This document shows positions 1-11,449 of a DNA stretch of 64,000 nt, piece after piece; within the stretch, counting starts at the first letter, position 1, and each line of letters opens with the position of its first letter. Under the pieces are notes generated by a model, which saw only the letters and a list, made by a program, of their open reading frames with translations, searched no databases and was not told the DNA's origin. The stretch is taken from assembly GCA_001414345.1 (NCBI GenBank), contig LLCB01000168.1, positions 59,851-123,850 of the forward strand. The letters are read 5' to 3'. Both the position numbers and the translations under genes were made by a program. Source of the stretch: Hymenoscyphus infarciens (lineage: Eukaryota; Ascomycota; Leotiomycetes; Helotiales; Helotiaceae).

Positions 1-134
1 GACATCTACATCTTCTCCTCCACCCAGAACCCCTAGTATACCCCGAACCCCTAGTATACACAAAACATCCAATAAAAGACGAATAAAGTACCTCTAACTA
101 ACAATCAATCTCACTCCCCTCATCTTCAAGTATT

Positions 135-178
135 CCCTCACCACCCACCACCATTCCCCTCACCACCCACCACCATTC
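135..178. repeat. 22-bp direct tandem duplication
   Basis: The 22-bp unit beginning CCCTCACCACCC and ending CCATTC occurs twice back to back with no mismatch. It looks like a simple slippage-type duplication. Confidence 0.85.
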
Positions 179-255
179 CTCTCCCTCCTCTCCATCCTCT
201 GTATCATCTCCATCACCTCTATCACCTCAACCCTTCAAAGTAATCCATTTCCCAA

Positions 256-281
256 GACATACATACATACATACATACATA
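256..281. repeat. (ACAT)n microsatellite
   Basis: About six perfect tetranucleotide units of CATA/ACAT are directly visible. Confidence 0.95.
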
Positions 282-337
282 CCACTCACGATTTTCGTAA
301 GAAGAGCTGTCAAAAAAAAAAGAGTATATATATAGTA

Positions 338-383
338 TCTCTTTCTCTTTCTCTTTCTCTTTCTCTTTCTCTTTCTCTTTCTC
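338..383. repeat. (TCTTTC)n hexanucleotide microsatellite
   Basis: More than seven perfect hexamer units are visible. Read on the minus strand they give an artefactual KEKE-type open frame, which is not a gene. Confidence 0.95.
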
Positions 384-406
384 CCGATCCCAGTCCCAAG
401 ATAACA

Positions 407-463
407 CACCTTACACCCAACACCCCACACCCTACACCCCACACCCTACACCCTACACCCTAC
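407..463. repeat. Degenerate telomere-like (CACCCTA)n heptamer array
   Basis: Several 7-bp units of the form ACACCCT/ACACCCC follow each other. The unit resembles, but is not identical to, the CCCTAA repeat usual for filamentous fungi. It may be a simple minisatellite and not a telomere relic. Confidence 0.6.
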
Positions 464-1804
464 CGTACCAAACTACTTTTGTCACTCTCACTCTGTAGTG
501 AGATATATTGATGGACTGATAGACGATTGAGATGAAACTATACGTATGTGAGATTACCTACATACGGTATAGACAAAGTTCCAAGGTCTTTGCTCCAACA
601 GCAGCTCCATGGGACACGAATACCTATCGCCCTCTCGCTTTCCGATACAACCAGCTCCATCACGTCGACTGAACGCATAGGAAGCCCTCTCCTCCCCTTG
701 CTTAACAAACAATACGCTCCACCTAGGATGTTACTCCTCTCGAATAACCCAAACATCAAACACCACACACCAACAAAAATCTCACAAGTCCAATCAATCA
801 CAATCTAAACAATGCTCAAATAGTAGTATCGCTGGCATGTATGTATCATTGTCTCAGTATTATCTAAACAACTTCCTCCCTTCCAACCGCTTTCCTTGTC
901 TCCCTCCCACTTCCCGCTATCTATCAAGCCCCCTCTCATCTCTTCCTCTCTACCACAACCCATCTCCCATATACAAAAAAACACAACCCAAACCCCTCAT
1001 TCTCTGCCCCCTCATCAAGCCCATCATCCTCCCTCCCCATCCCAACCAACCAAGCATCACAGGAAAAAAAACCCCACATGTAAACTGCCGCTGAAAGAAA
1101 AAAAAAGGTATCAAGGTATCATAAATGCACTCACTCTATACCCCAGCCCCCCACCCAAAAAAAAACAATGACATCACCGCAAAATAACATCAAAAAAACA
1201 AAAGCAAAGCAAAACCTCCCTCCCATCCCCCAAACAAAACAGATCCCATGAAAGGGGGGAGAAAAACTCTTGTCAGAACAAAAACGTTAATATCCAAAAA
1301 AGAAGTATCCTCCCCAATTACCCATCGTGTATTCACCCGCGTCGCACGCAATCGAGAGTGTCCAGATCAAGAAAGGCAAGAAACCCATTCAGGGAGGAAA
1401 AATGTCCAGGCGATGCAAGCCAAGATGCTTGCCCCCAGATTCTATACAACTAGTGGAGATCGTAATCGTTGCTGCGCGAGAAGAGGAAATGTATCGTTTC
1501 ATTAAGGCGTCGGTCGGAAAAAGCATCGTAGGAAGCGCAGATATCCGATGGGAGAAAAAGAGCAACGATGGTATCAAAGCAACGCAAAAAAACGACATCC
1601 CGCTTCTGATCCCATAACGTCCCTTCCCAGTATATGTGCAAAGTTGAAAAGGAGGAAAGTCTCGAATGCATCCCGAATCTGACCCCCCCAATGTTGCTAA
1701 GAAACGCTCGTGAGAAAAAGCAATCGAACCCTCCCACCAGATAAAAGCGCCATGTATCCAAAAAAAGGAAGTCTTAAAAGACGATTGGGAAAATGAACAT
1801 TCAT

Positions 1805-4800
1805 TCAGAGACTCATAGTCAACCACTCCCATTCCTGTGGTCCCGCACCAGCACCACCGACTGCCTGTCCTGGGGCTCCCATGCCAGAGGACCCGCCCAT
1901 GCTTGACATGCCTTGCATGCCCATACCAGGTGCCATGGGTCTGGTACTCATTCCAAATCCATTCGCAAGGCTCATGTTGGTCATGCTACCTCCCGAACTC
2001 ATCATTCCCATACCGATAGACTTGGCAGCTTCATCAGAACCAGTTGAGTTTTCGGGAGAATCGACATCCATGCTTTCGATGGCGCTCACGCTCTTGCTGT
2101 GTCTTCGTTGTCTCTTTGGAGCAACTGCAGCACTTGATCTGGTTGTTGCATTCGATGCTGCTGCACCTGGGCCAGGAGTTGCCTTTGGAGGGGCTGCTGC
2201 AATTGGCACGACGCCTTTGCCGCCACTAACTCCAGTGGTACCTACGGATGAACCAGCAGACCCATGATAAGATGTGGGTGTGCTACCTGCTGTGCTGCCA
2301 CCATTACCAGCAGATCCAGTGATGGACTGTGGGCTTTGGCTCTCGTTGACACTTCTTGCTCGTACACTGGTTGGAGTAGTTGCTTGTGTTGCTGGGGCTG
2401 TATTAGACGTTGCAATGACAGAGTTCTTCCTTGTATTTGGCATGCTGGTTATAGGAGCGTTGCCCAACTTCTTTGAAGCTCTCGTCGAAGTTCCTCCGGA
2501 TCCGCTGACTGGTATAGAAGCACCAGATCCACGGTTGCGTTTCTTGATAACATCTGTTTTCAAAGAAAGTGGCCGAACAACACCATGAAGTTTGAGAAAT
2601 AGACCGCAAGCATTGCAGAGGGGGTGTCCTTCAGGATTTCTTCTCCACAGTGGTGTGGTTTGAGTAAAACAATTGGTGCAAGTGGTGGGGACTCCATTCT
2701 CGCCCTGGGCACCTGCGGCACCAGCGAGATTTGTGGTCGAACCATGCTTAGAACCACCTGGCGAAGATGGTCGACTAGGAGCGACCGAGGAAAATCCTGA
2801 CATGTTGTTTGCATCCGGTGGCGAATTGGGATTTGACTGAGCCATGTGATCAAATGGATTTCCACTGCGTTGACCCATCATTGCCGCGTTTGGCGTGGAG
2901 GCAGTGCGTGGAATCTTTTGTCTACGATCATTCCCATTTCTGTTTCTGTTATCCGCTACGGATTGGGTTGAGGCATGACTTCTGCCCAAAGAACCTCCTG
3001 ACCCATCCCATTCAAGTGAGGATGAACCCATCTCAGCTGTACCTCCAATCGTAACCTGCTTTCGTGGTGGTCCACCTGGATATCGTGCGGCCTGTGTGTT
3101 GAACTGTCCTGGTAGAGAAGCGTCCCATTGCAAAGGTCCTCCGGAAGTCAATTCCATATTTGGATCTTCCATTGGAGATTGCGCAAAGTCATGTTGCATC
3201 ATAAGGGTTCTATCAGCAAAAGCAGCACCTTCGTCGTCTTCGTTATCTGAATCCGCTCCGAAACTAAACATATTTTCATGGCCCATGTGAACACCTGGAG
3301 ATCTTACGGGATGATCTGGTTGGAAAACCTGAGAGGGGTCGATGTGTTGCGACATGTTAAACCCTCCTGGGGCCGTGTAGGAGTTGCTTAGGGCCGCACT
3401 GGTTGTAACAGCGGTGAACATTGAGCCCCCATTTGCATTGTACATGTACTGAGGAGCCATAGAATTTGATAGGCTGGATGGGCCGTGACTGAACGTATGT
3501 GGTCGAGGAGGACGCATATCCATGCCATGATTCGAAAAGTACATCTGCTCGTGTTCTGGTATCGGCTGTGGGGTTGAAGCGGTGGATGGATAAGCACTTG
3601 CAGGGGGCGAATAATAATCATTCGAATTCATGGAGGACGAGGGCATTGAAGAGTGACTGTAAATGGCGGAGAATGGTCCATGCTGCACGAGGGGGGAGTG
3701 TGAGGGGGAAAAGTTGAAGCTTTGCTGGAACGGACCCGCGGAGGTGATAATGGGATCGTGTTCCATATTAAAAGTGTCGAGTTGAAATGGCATTGCCGGA
3801 TGAGTGTGCTGAGACATGCCTGGGTGATGAGGTTGATCTAAAGAATAATCATTGATATCTGCATCATGATCGGGGTTGTTGGGTATCATGATTGAATTGA
3901 CAGCAGGTACGTGGGGAGAGAAATCGGCAGGTCGTTTCCGGGCCTATTATCGTTAGCATGAAACTCAACCCAGAGAGATCGCAAGTGGCGTAACCACAAA
4001 ACAAATCATAAGCGTCACCAAAAAGAGTAATTACTCACACGTCTCTCATCAATACTAGTTTTCCTAACATGTCGCTGCACATAATTAAATTCTTCCGCGT
4101 CACGAGGGTTGTGGTGAAGAACAGGGACGGATTGAGGAATAGCGAACTGCACACTTTGCGCCGATTTTTTTTGCATCTTAATTGGAATCGCAGATGCGAC
4201 ATTATGGGAAGATTTGACGGCTTCTTGCTTGGTGAATTCTGGGGAAGGTGACATGCCCAACCCCGCAGGAGTTGAAATGGTGTCTGAGAATATAAAGTCG
4301 TCGAGGTTCATGGCATCCGAATTGTCCGCATTTGCTGCCGGTCGTTGTTCGGAGGACTTTCTCAACTGCGCAATTCCACTCGGAGTGCTCGTTGACGCTT
4401 GCTTGGCCAATCTAGCGTTTGAAATTAGAAGATTATCCGGCATTGTAGAATTATTTGCAGCATACCGAGCGGCTTCTTCTTGCTGCTTGCGCTTTCGCAG
4501 ACTCATGGCCATCATGCGCCAGGTGAGATTCTCCATTCGTTCCTGGTTGGGTAATTGCTTCTTGGTCTTGCTGTACAACCTCCATATCTGCGTTGCCAAC
4601 GGATCCTTTCTCTGCATTTCGTCCAGGCTATCAAGTTCCTCGCCAGCAGCGTCATCTTTCCACGTGCGAAAGAAACTCTCGGGCAGCAAGTCCTTGCGCG
4701 CACTATTTCCTCCCGAATGATCCAGATTGTCCAGCGTGCTGGTACCGGTGTTGTTTATGGTTGAGTTATTAGTATTGTGCGGGGTGAATTCTTGCGGGAG

Positions 4801-4986
4801 ATTGTCGTGCGGTTGCTGGTGAACAGGTCTGCGTGGGAAACGGTAGTCGTGCTCTGTTATCGACGTCGCTGTCGAGGATGTGGGTTTTGACTGAGTAGCT
4901 TCACTTGGATTCATTGTGTCAAAGGGAGCGTGGACACTCCGTAAAATCCCCCCACGCTCCTCATATTGTGGTGCCGCGCCCGACAT
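1805..4986 (-). CDS. areA: GATA-type global nitrogen regulator, AreA/NIT2 family
   Basis: This is a nuclear zinc-finger transcription factor that, in its family, switches on genes for use of secondary nitrogen sources when ammonium and glutamine are scarce. Exon 1 is 4986-4039, the intron is 4038-3944 (GTGAGT...TAG, 95 nt) and exon 2 is 3943-1805; they join in phase 0 to give about 1028 residues. The N-terminal areA domain (DUF1752) is at about residues 99-160, with the conserved stretch [21 protein letters not shown] single GATA finger, C-x2-C-x17-C-x2-C with TTPLWRR and [13 protein letters not shown], lies near residue 734 and is followed by a basic tail. The protein ends in EWEWLTMSL, as AreA proteins do. 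The linkers are rich in Ser, Gly and Thr. The start at 4986 was chosen for its ACAATG context. The frame stays open upstream to 5292 (102 more residues), but that part is Pro-rich and frameshift-prone. The family assignment is firm; the exact start is not. Confidence 0.95.
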
Positions 4987-7900
4987 TGTTGGAGTAACAC
5001 ACCTCCTCTGGAAGACTGGATCTTCACTCCGCTTGCAATTATGATTGTGTAGCCGCAATCCGAGAGGTGGTCGAGGGGTCGAGGAATTCCTGGAGAATGG
5101 AATGCGATGGGGGGGGGGGGGAGAATTGGACCTCGTTTTCGCTGCCTTCGTTTTTGGAGACCCAAAGAGGGGTTCACCGGGCTTTGCGACGAGGTTCTGG
5201 ATATGCGAGTTACCTGAGGTACTTTGCTTTGTAGCGAGCGAGTCGGGCGAGTCGGCGAGTCGAGGCTGGCGGCAGAAAGGTTCGCGATGCACGGCTGCGG
5301 TGAAGAAATCCGACGCTCAACAATGGGGAGCGGTTTGTCGAGAGGATTGAAGTCGCAGCATGTGCTTGTCGTCGAGGAGACAAAGAGGTGAGAGCAGACG
5401 ATGGCCGTGTGGTGTAGTATAGTGTTAGTGTTAGTGTAGTATAGTGTAATGGCGTCGGGTCGAGGAATGGATGGAGTTGAGTAAGGATTCGGTAACTTTT
5501 CCTGCGAGCGAGAAACGGGGATTTGGAGGTGCGGGCAGGCGAGACGATGAGTGGGTGGTTCTTCGAGGATCGCGAGTGTGAGTGGTGGGTAGTAAAGTGT
5601 GGTGTGGAGTGAGCGCCGTGGTCGCAGACGCAGGCAGCGCAGCGCAGCGCAGCGCAGCAGCAGCAGCAGTCGGTCGTTCGTCTCGGAGGGTGGAGAGAGT
5701 AGGTGGTGCAGGAAGAGGGTAGGTAGTGGGTGCAGGTGTATGGGGCACCATGGGCCCGGGGGGGGGGGGGTTGAAGGTGGATTTGGGGTGGACCGGTGCC
5801 GGTGCCCTAGCCTCTCGGCGTTCTTGCAGCGACTTTGGCGAGTTTGGCGAGCTTTTTAGGTCCAACTTTAGGCCTGCGCAGGCTGGATTGGGGCCGAGGG
5901 AACCCAAAAATCTCGAGGCAAACAGCCCAGGGTCTAAATCTACTTATGAACAGCGGGCCTGACCGCTCTTGGGAACCCTGGAGGTACTGTTTACAGGCAC
6001 TGAAGCCTGTCGAAAGCCTGTCTCGGTGGTGACCGTCACCCCTGGCAAAAACGAGACCAGTGAAATCAGAGAAGTGACCATCTCGACCAGCCCCTTCACC
6101 AGAACACAGCGCCGCTGACCACTCACGGCCGAGGAAGATGGAACTTGTTCGGGTGTGCAATGACTGTCCCAAGAAGAGGGACGATTTGTGAACGGTAAAG
6201 CGGCCGACAGGAAAAGGGTTGCAGGTAAATTACGAGTTGAAGAACAGAAGAAGAAGGATATCGCTATAGGAATGAAAAGAGTGTTACTAAAAGCCACTTG
6301 GAAAAAACATAAACACAGCAAAACGAAGACAAGCGAGAAGAGCAATAGGGAGATTCTTTGGTTTGAAACATTGCACCGAAGTTTCCTTTGCAATTGCCTT
6401 GAGGCTTGAACCCTCTGCGGCAGAACTTCCAGCCCTAAAATACCGCCGGATAACAGAGTTTGAACCCAACTAGGTAGTCCCTATTGCCCGGGATGTGATT
6501 TGACGAATATTGTTACAGTATTACTATTAGTAGCAGCGCGGGGGGAATACAATACTCTCCCCCCTCCCTAATTAGAGGTTATTTCTGACAGCTGGGAACC
6601 TTAAGATCGTGCGGGTGTTGCACCAAAAAAAGAAGGTTCAGGTTTAACCTCTACTACTCGTAGTGTAATCCGAGGGGGGGAGTAGATGTCCTCCTAAAAA
6701 GGGAAGTCTTCAACTCCCGAAACTGCAGAGGAAGGTCAATGTAAACTGTAACTCGAGCCGTACACCACCAGTATGTAAGAGGTTCGCTCGCAATAACATT
6801 TTTAATGCCAAACAACAAGCGGCGGCTCAAAGCAACTCTTCTCAGAGTTTTTTTCGAAACTGTCTTCCACACGAACCCTCTTCGTACTGTACTTACCACT
6901 GCCGCGCAGCCCGCACTGCGAACCTTCTTCCTCAAGACAAGGGACTCCCACATGAAGAGGCGTCGTCGCGCATGGTTCAGTACTTAGCGCATACCGTAAA
7001 TTGCATCCAACCCCACATCGCGTGAGGTGGGATGCAAAGAAGAACCTTGCCACTTCCTCTTCCCTTCGAGGAAAAGGAAAGCGATCCATCAAAATAGCCG
7101 CTGAATGTCTCAGCTGAGGGAGAGTCTCTGCACAGGGGGGAGGCCTATCCTAGAACCATACGAGTATATTTCCCTACCCAAAATCTTCTGTAAATCTAGA
7201 CTTCTTGAATGTAATGTTTACGGAAAACATCCGTACCAATAGAGATCGGAAGCTCCCTCTGGCTGACGTTGTAATGTCTCTTACCAGGGACGTGAGTGGT
7301 GGAGGGGCAGCGATGCATGTCCTGGGGTTGAGAACAAGGTATCCTGCGTATTGAGGGAAGCGTGGGGTGGGGGGTGGTCGATGAACTGTCTCTGTGCAAG
7401 GCATTGCTGCGGGAATTGGGAGTTCATCCATTGTCTGTGTTGACATTGACATTCATCCGTTCCCTCAACGCTAGGAATCCCTTTTTCCTTTTGGATTTCA
7501 AAAGAAAGCTGTTTCGAGAGTGAATGAGCGGGGAGTTGATTTTTGGAGGGGAATTCCCGCGCTTTCTGGCTCGGGCAGAGGTGTGAGAACTTTAATTGAT
7601 TGCAGCCTTCCTCCTAACCCCGCTACTTACTGTACCAAATCCTGACTTTTTTCCGACAGAACACCACTTTCTCGTTCTTGTTTGCAATGCCCTCGGAATC
7701 TTTTCTTGGAAGAAGTGGATTTCTACCCGATCTTCAGGGTGTACTAAGACTCCAGTTAAGGACAGGGGTCTGTTTGGCTCAACGAGATATCTCCGTACAA
7801 TACGGTATTCATTGCGAATATCATTTGGCGGCGCTCGATTCTGAAGTCCAAGTCGAATCGTCCGATTTTTTTCTTTCTTAGAACCTAAAATGGAAATGCC

Positions 7901-9321
7901 GAGGCCTGTCAGCATTTGAGAAGGCGGATTTCATGCAGAAGGTGCGATGTAGGACGGAAGTGTCCGTCTTTTCGTATTTTTGAGAGGAAGTTTCCACTCC
8001 ACGAATGTCTCTCTTCAGGTCTGGAACAAGTGAAGCTTTTGGGTTTCATTCCTCCGTGGCAAAACCTCCATTGCTGCGGGTCGTATTCCTGCCAATTTAT
8101 TACAGCCGTGTGCCACCATTGAGTTTTGAATCTTGATAGACGTATATGGCGTTTGATCGAAGAGAGCAAGCGTTTCTTGGTACTGATATCAATTACCCCG
8201 CCCAAAAACACTGTCCCGGGTTCCTGTTAGCTGCTCTATTAGACGCGACTCTAGAACTGAGGCTTCGTCACTCTACGTCCCCGTCCCGAGTTGGTGTTCT
8301 GGAAGAAAGAAGCAGCTGGCTTTCATTCGATTCCACAAATTTGACTTTGAAGTTCACGCCCAATAACCAAGACCTGGGGAGAGTGTCGATTGGTGTTCTG
8401 CTCCCACTATTGACCTCGAAACGTACAGATGCAGGTCTCATTGTTTTTGGGGAAATTGACGTCAGCACGAATCGCTGAATGAGTAGGCGTGGGGTATTCG
8501 GCAGGGTTGAAATGGAAGCCCCTCAGTTCGCTTCTGAATTCCGAGAACAGCCTGAAATGAACTGGCTTCAAGGACCATCCCACGTTCAAAACGCCGGGAA
8601 ACCACCTTGATAATAACAAGCGTATCTGGTAAATACTTTCTGAGCTCAGATCTAAAAATTTAGTAAACTATAATTAGTGCTAGTAATGTTTGGATAGCAA
8701 TAGCGCAACCTTGCGAACATCAAGCTGGCAATGGCTGATGCAGCACTCTAACCTCTTTGGGCACAATATCCGACTCTAATAGATTCCGAAGCAACCCGAA
8801 CTGCATACAGATAATTTCTCGCGAGCAACTTGCCCCCTCTTCAAAATGTGTGGATACCTTCACTCAATCTAGATTCGGCGATAGTATTGATTTCATACTG
8901 CATTTCTTGCCGCTTGTTGGTTTTGCGCTGTTGAAAATTCAAGTGCCACAGTCCTCTTGGATACCTGTGGTGGGATCCCTCCTGCAAGACATCCAAAACG
9001 GCGAACGGGATTTCTTAGAAGCTCCGAGTTCGCCCTCGTTCACCCCTCGTTTCTAAACCAGAACCTGGATTTTAGTTTTAGCAAAACCCGGTCACGCTAG
9101 ATATAAGCAACCACAACCGTAGAACTTCCGAACCATAGAGCGGCACTCGTATGATTTCGTGTGCCATATATGTCGATATCACGAGTCATGAGATATACCG
9201 ATATTCAAGTGGTTGGTGCTCTTTGAACTCTCTTCAAGTCGGTGAGAGGATCTTTTCTTTCTCCAGATTTCTCCAGATTGATGGAAATTGAATACTCCAG
9301 CAAAGTTTCACGGTGAGTATT
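4987..9321. other. Long gene-poor stretch upstream of areA
   Basis: The first 800 bp probably contain the areA promoter and leader. They carry G-homopolymers near 5109-5121 and 5758-5770, repeated GTGTTAGTGTAGTATA motifs near 5410-5450 and a GCA-rich run at 5634-5668. From about 5.9 to 9.3 kb I see only short open frames with no recognisable domain, no splice-joined continuation and no repeat ends. I can name nothing in it. Confidence 0.5.
5634..5668. repeat. GCGCA/GCA simple repeat
   Basis: Repeated GCGCA pentamers pass into GCA triplets. This is directly visible, in the presumed areA leader region. Confidence 0.85.
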
Positions 9322-9810
9322 TCACATTGCTGATTTCCCAAAGTGGTCTGAACCTGGGACTCCCGCATCCTCCGCACCCCATTTTTTGCTTAGCTCCTGG
9401 GTAACCCCTTCAAAAATAGGACCGAGATCGAAAGCCTGACTGGAAAGGAAAATTTCACCCATTCTTGGAGGCATCTCGCCAGTTTTTGCTTTGTCGTTGA
9501 AATGAACCACTCACAGGTCGACGTTTTCTGCTGACATGTGCTCCAGTGTTTGGACTTCGAGTTGTGAAATTTGGAGATATCTGTCGGTGTCCACTAATTT
9601 GTACGGAGCTCCAAGCTTCCAAGCCTGCAGTTCTACGGCAAAATGGGCGCGATGTGCCGTAGTTTTGCTGCGGGATATTGGCTGATATTGGGGGTGTTCA
9701 AAGTGATTCGAGAGCAACGATGGGGATGGGGGTTGCGGAAGGTGCGAAATGTGATCTTGGGTTGCAGAAGCCTTGCAGCTGCGGGTAAGTTCCCAGCCGT
9801 TCAGTGACAT
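9322..9810 (-). other. Unrecognised coding-like frame split by one in-frame TGA
   Basis: On the minus strand a 99-residue frame (9810-9511) ends at TGA, and the same frame then stays open for 62 more residues to 9322. Both halves have ordinary amino-acid composition. The TGA lies inside the string CCTGTGAGTGG, which is also a good splice donor (GTGAGT), so the first half could be an exon. No family is recognised and no acceptor in a suitable frame was settled. It could be a small unannotated gene, a pseudogene or chance. Confidence 0.25.
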
Positions 9811-11449
9811 TTGTCCGCGCGGGATGACGAAAAGAGTGACACAGCTGTGAGACCGTCAGAATTTAAACAACGTGGGGGTGTCGCTCGAGAGAGAGGGTAA
9901 AGCAATTTGGTGGCGCGTCGATGGTCCTCAGATGGAGGGGGTGGTTGGTCTCTGTGTCCCGGAGCATTTCCCGATCCTATCGACTCTTGAGGCAGGAGGG
10001 GAAGATGATTAGAGCTCTCCGTGGGCTTGAACGCACACGAGGGCGTGAGGTCGAAGAAGCGTCGTCGTGGTGTTGAGGGTCGATTCGAGATGGCGAGAAA
10101 TCGGTGGTGTTGAAGAAAAGAGGATTGCAAGTGGAGAGAAGCCCGGCCCGATTCAGCCGCCGAGTTCCTGACACGTGACCAAGTTCTCCTTTTCTTCCGT
10201 CTCCCCTTTCGGCTCTAAAGCTCGAAGATATTTGGGAAATCAGAGAGATAGCCGACCTCGTAAATCCCTTCAAGAAGGAGGGCACGCGATATCTTTATAC
10301 CCATCGGCTCATCAGCCATGCATTTGTTTCGACGGTGAGAGGATCCTGGTTCACAATTAGTCAATCACACGATAACCGCATCCTGAGCAGCACTGATTGC
10401 GCAACGCACGTTCATTCGATTTGATCGCCCAGAACCCTAAATCCTGATTAGATATCATCACGCCTTAATGATGTTTTTGCTGGCTATTTCCCCCTGAACT
10501 GCAAACCAGGAAGGCGGTGACGTGCAGCATCAGATTCGCTTCTATGGCGTCTTTGAATCCCTATCAACACCCTCGCCATTTGTGTGCCTTGGCCTCGACA
10601 CCATTGCAGATGGGTACAGGTTCATCGTGGTAGCAATATTCAAACAACTCCAATAGGCAAGTCAAAGTTGACATTACCCCAGTATTCGGGATCCCTCTGG
10701 GCCGTACAATGATAGCGGCGACCTCCCGCGGCCAGTGCCCAGGAGAAACGAGATAGAAACCCGCTCTCAGCATATTAGAATCAGCGTAGCCAAGAAAGAC
10801 CTGCACGTGGCCGAGCTGATATGGAAGTGTGGTGTCTTTGGGCCGATAAATGATGCGATCCCAACACGCAAATCTCATACTGTTTTTCTTATCTGTGGCT
10901 GAGTCCCTCATTGAAATCTCTTCATATATTCTTGACCGCCCTTGCCTTGGTCCCTTTTTCTCGTTCGGATTTTCGCTCCATTATCTTTACATCAACCCAT
11001 AAGAATTTCTCTTTGGGTTGAGAAGTAACATATTATTTTACCTACTCGCATTTGGACGTTATTCTGCCCACGTGATATGGCAGTGCCATCACTTACTCGC
11101 CAAGTTGGAATTCAAAACAATTCTACAATGCTGTACTTGGCTTTCTCAACACGGGATTCTTTTATTACTTTGTCGCACAGGAGTAACCAAATTTGCTACT
11201 ATCGATCGCAATCCCTCGGCACGATGCATTTCCTTTGTTCAACCCCTCTTCAACCCCTCCGAGTTACCAACTTCGTTTCTTTGTTCTTTTTCACAGAGCA
11301 TTACTGCTTTCGCAATGAAATGGCAAGATTCGTACCATGCTTCTCGTGGCAAAAGATGGCTGTGCCATTATTCCTTGCTTCCATTCCGTTACTAGCCCAG
11401 GCCCAGGGATTGAAGTTATTTCGGAATTCTTCATTTTGTATAGAACAAG
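9811..11449. other. Intergenic DNA before the WSC gene
   Basis: Only short frames are seen. The segment nearest 11,450 is probably promoter and leader for the WSC gene. One minus-strand frame at 10911-10564 is listed separately. Confidence 0.5.
10564..10911 (-). CDS. Possible small protein of unknown function (115 aa)
   Basis: A complete minus-strand frame runs from ATG to stop with balanced composition, three Trp, seven Cys and several Pro. There is no signal peptide, membrane segment or motif I recognise. Nothing else supports it as a gene, and it sits in an otherwise empty stretch, so it may be chance. Confidence 0.2.
   Translation of the reverse strand: MRDSATDKKNSMRFACWDRIIYRPKDTTLPYQLGHVQVFLGYADSNMLRAGFYLVSPGHWPREVAAIIVRPRGIPNTGVMSTLTCLLELFEYCYHDEPVPICNGVEAKAHKWRGC

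Larger units (their letters stand above)
1..1804. other. Gene-free low-complexity flank downstream of areA
   Basis: The plus strand is strongly pyrimidine-rich with several microsatellites (listed separately) and runs of A. The open frames here are short, compositionally biased and lack splice-joined continuation. The part nearest 1805 is probably the 3' untranslated region of areA, but no polyadenylation signal decides its end. Confidence 0.6.

Noticed and set aside
1389..1832. 147-residue minus-strand frame overlapping the 3' end of areA
   Set aside because: It overlaps the areA stop in another frame, has no family likeness and is best explained as chance in the 3' untranslated region.
4987..5292. 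N-terminal extension of areA by 102 residues
   Set aside because: It is Pro-rich, unlike AreA N-termini, and passes a C homopolymer that is frame-unstable. The ATG at 4986 has better context. It cannot be fully excluded.
5431..5907. 158-residue minus-strand frame
   Set aside because: It is low complexity (Pro, Thr, Ala) arising from GCA and G/C tracts, with no domain and no splice support.
6405..6475. Possible tRNA B-boxes on the minus strand (GGTTCAAGCC, GGTTCAAACT)
   Set aside because: The T-stems are incomplete and no matching A-box or acceptor stem was found.
9511..9513. Selenocysteine or programmed readthrough at the TGA
   Set aside because: Filamentous ascomycetes are not known to use selenocysteine, and the TGA is better explained as part of a GTGAGT donor or a lesion.
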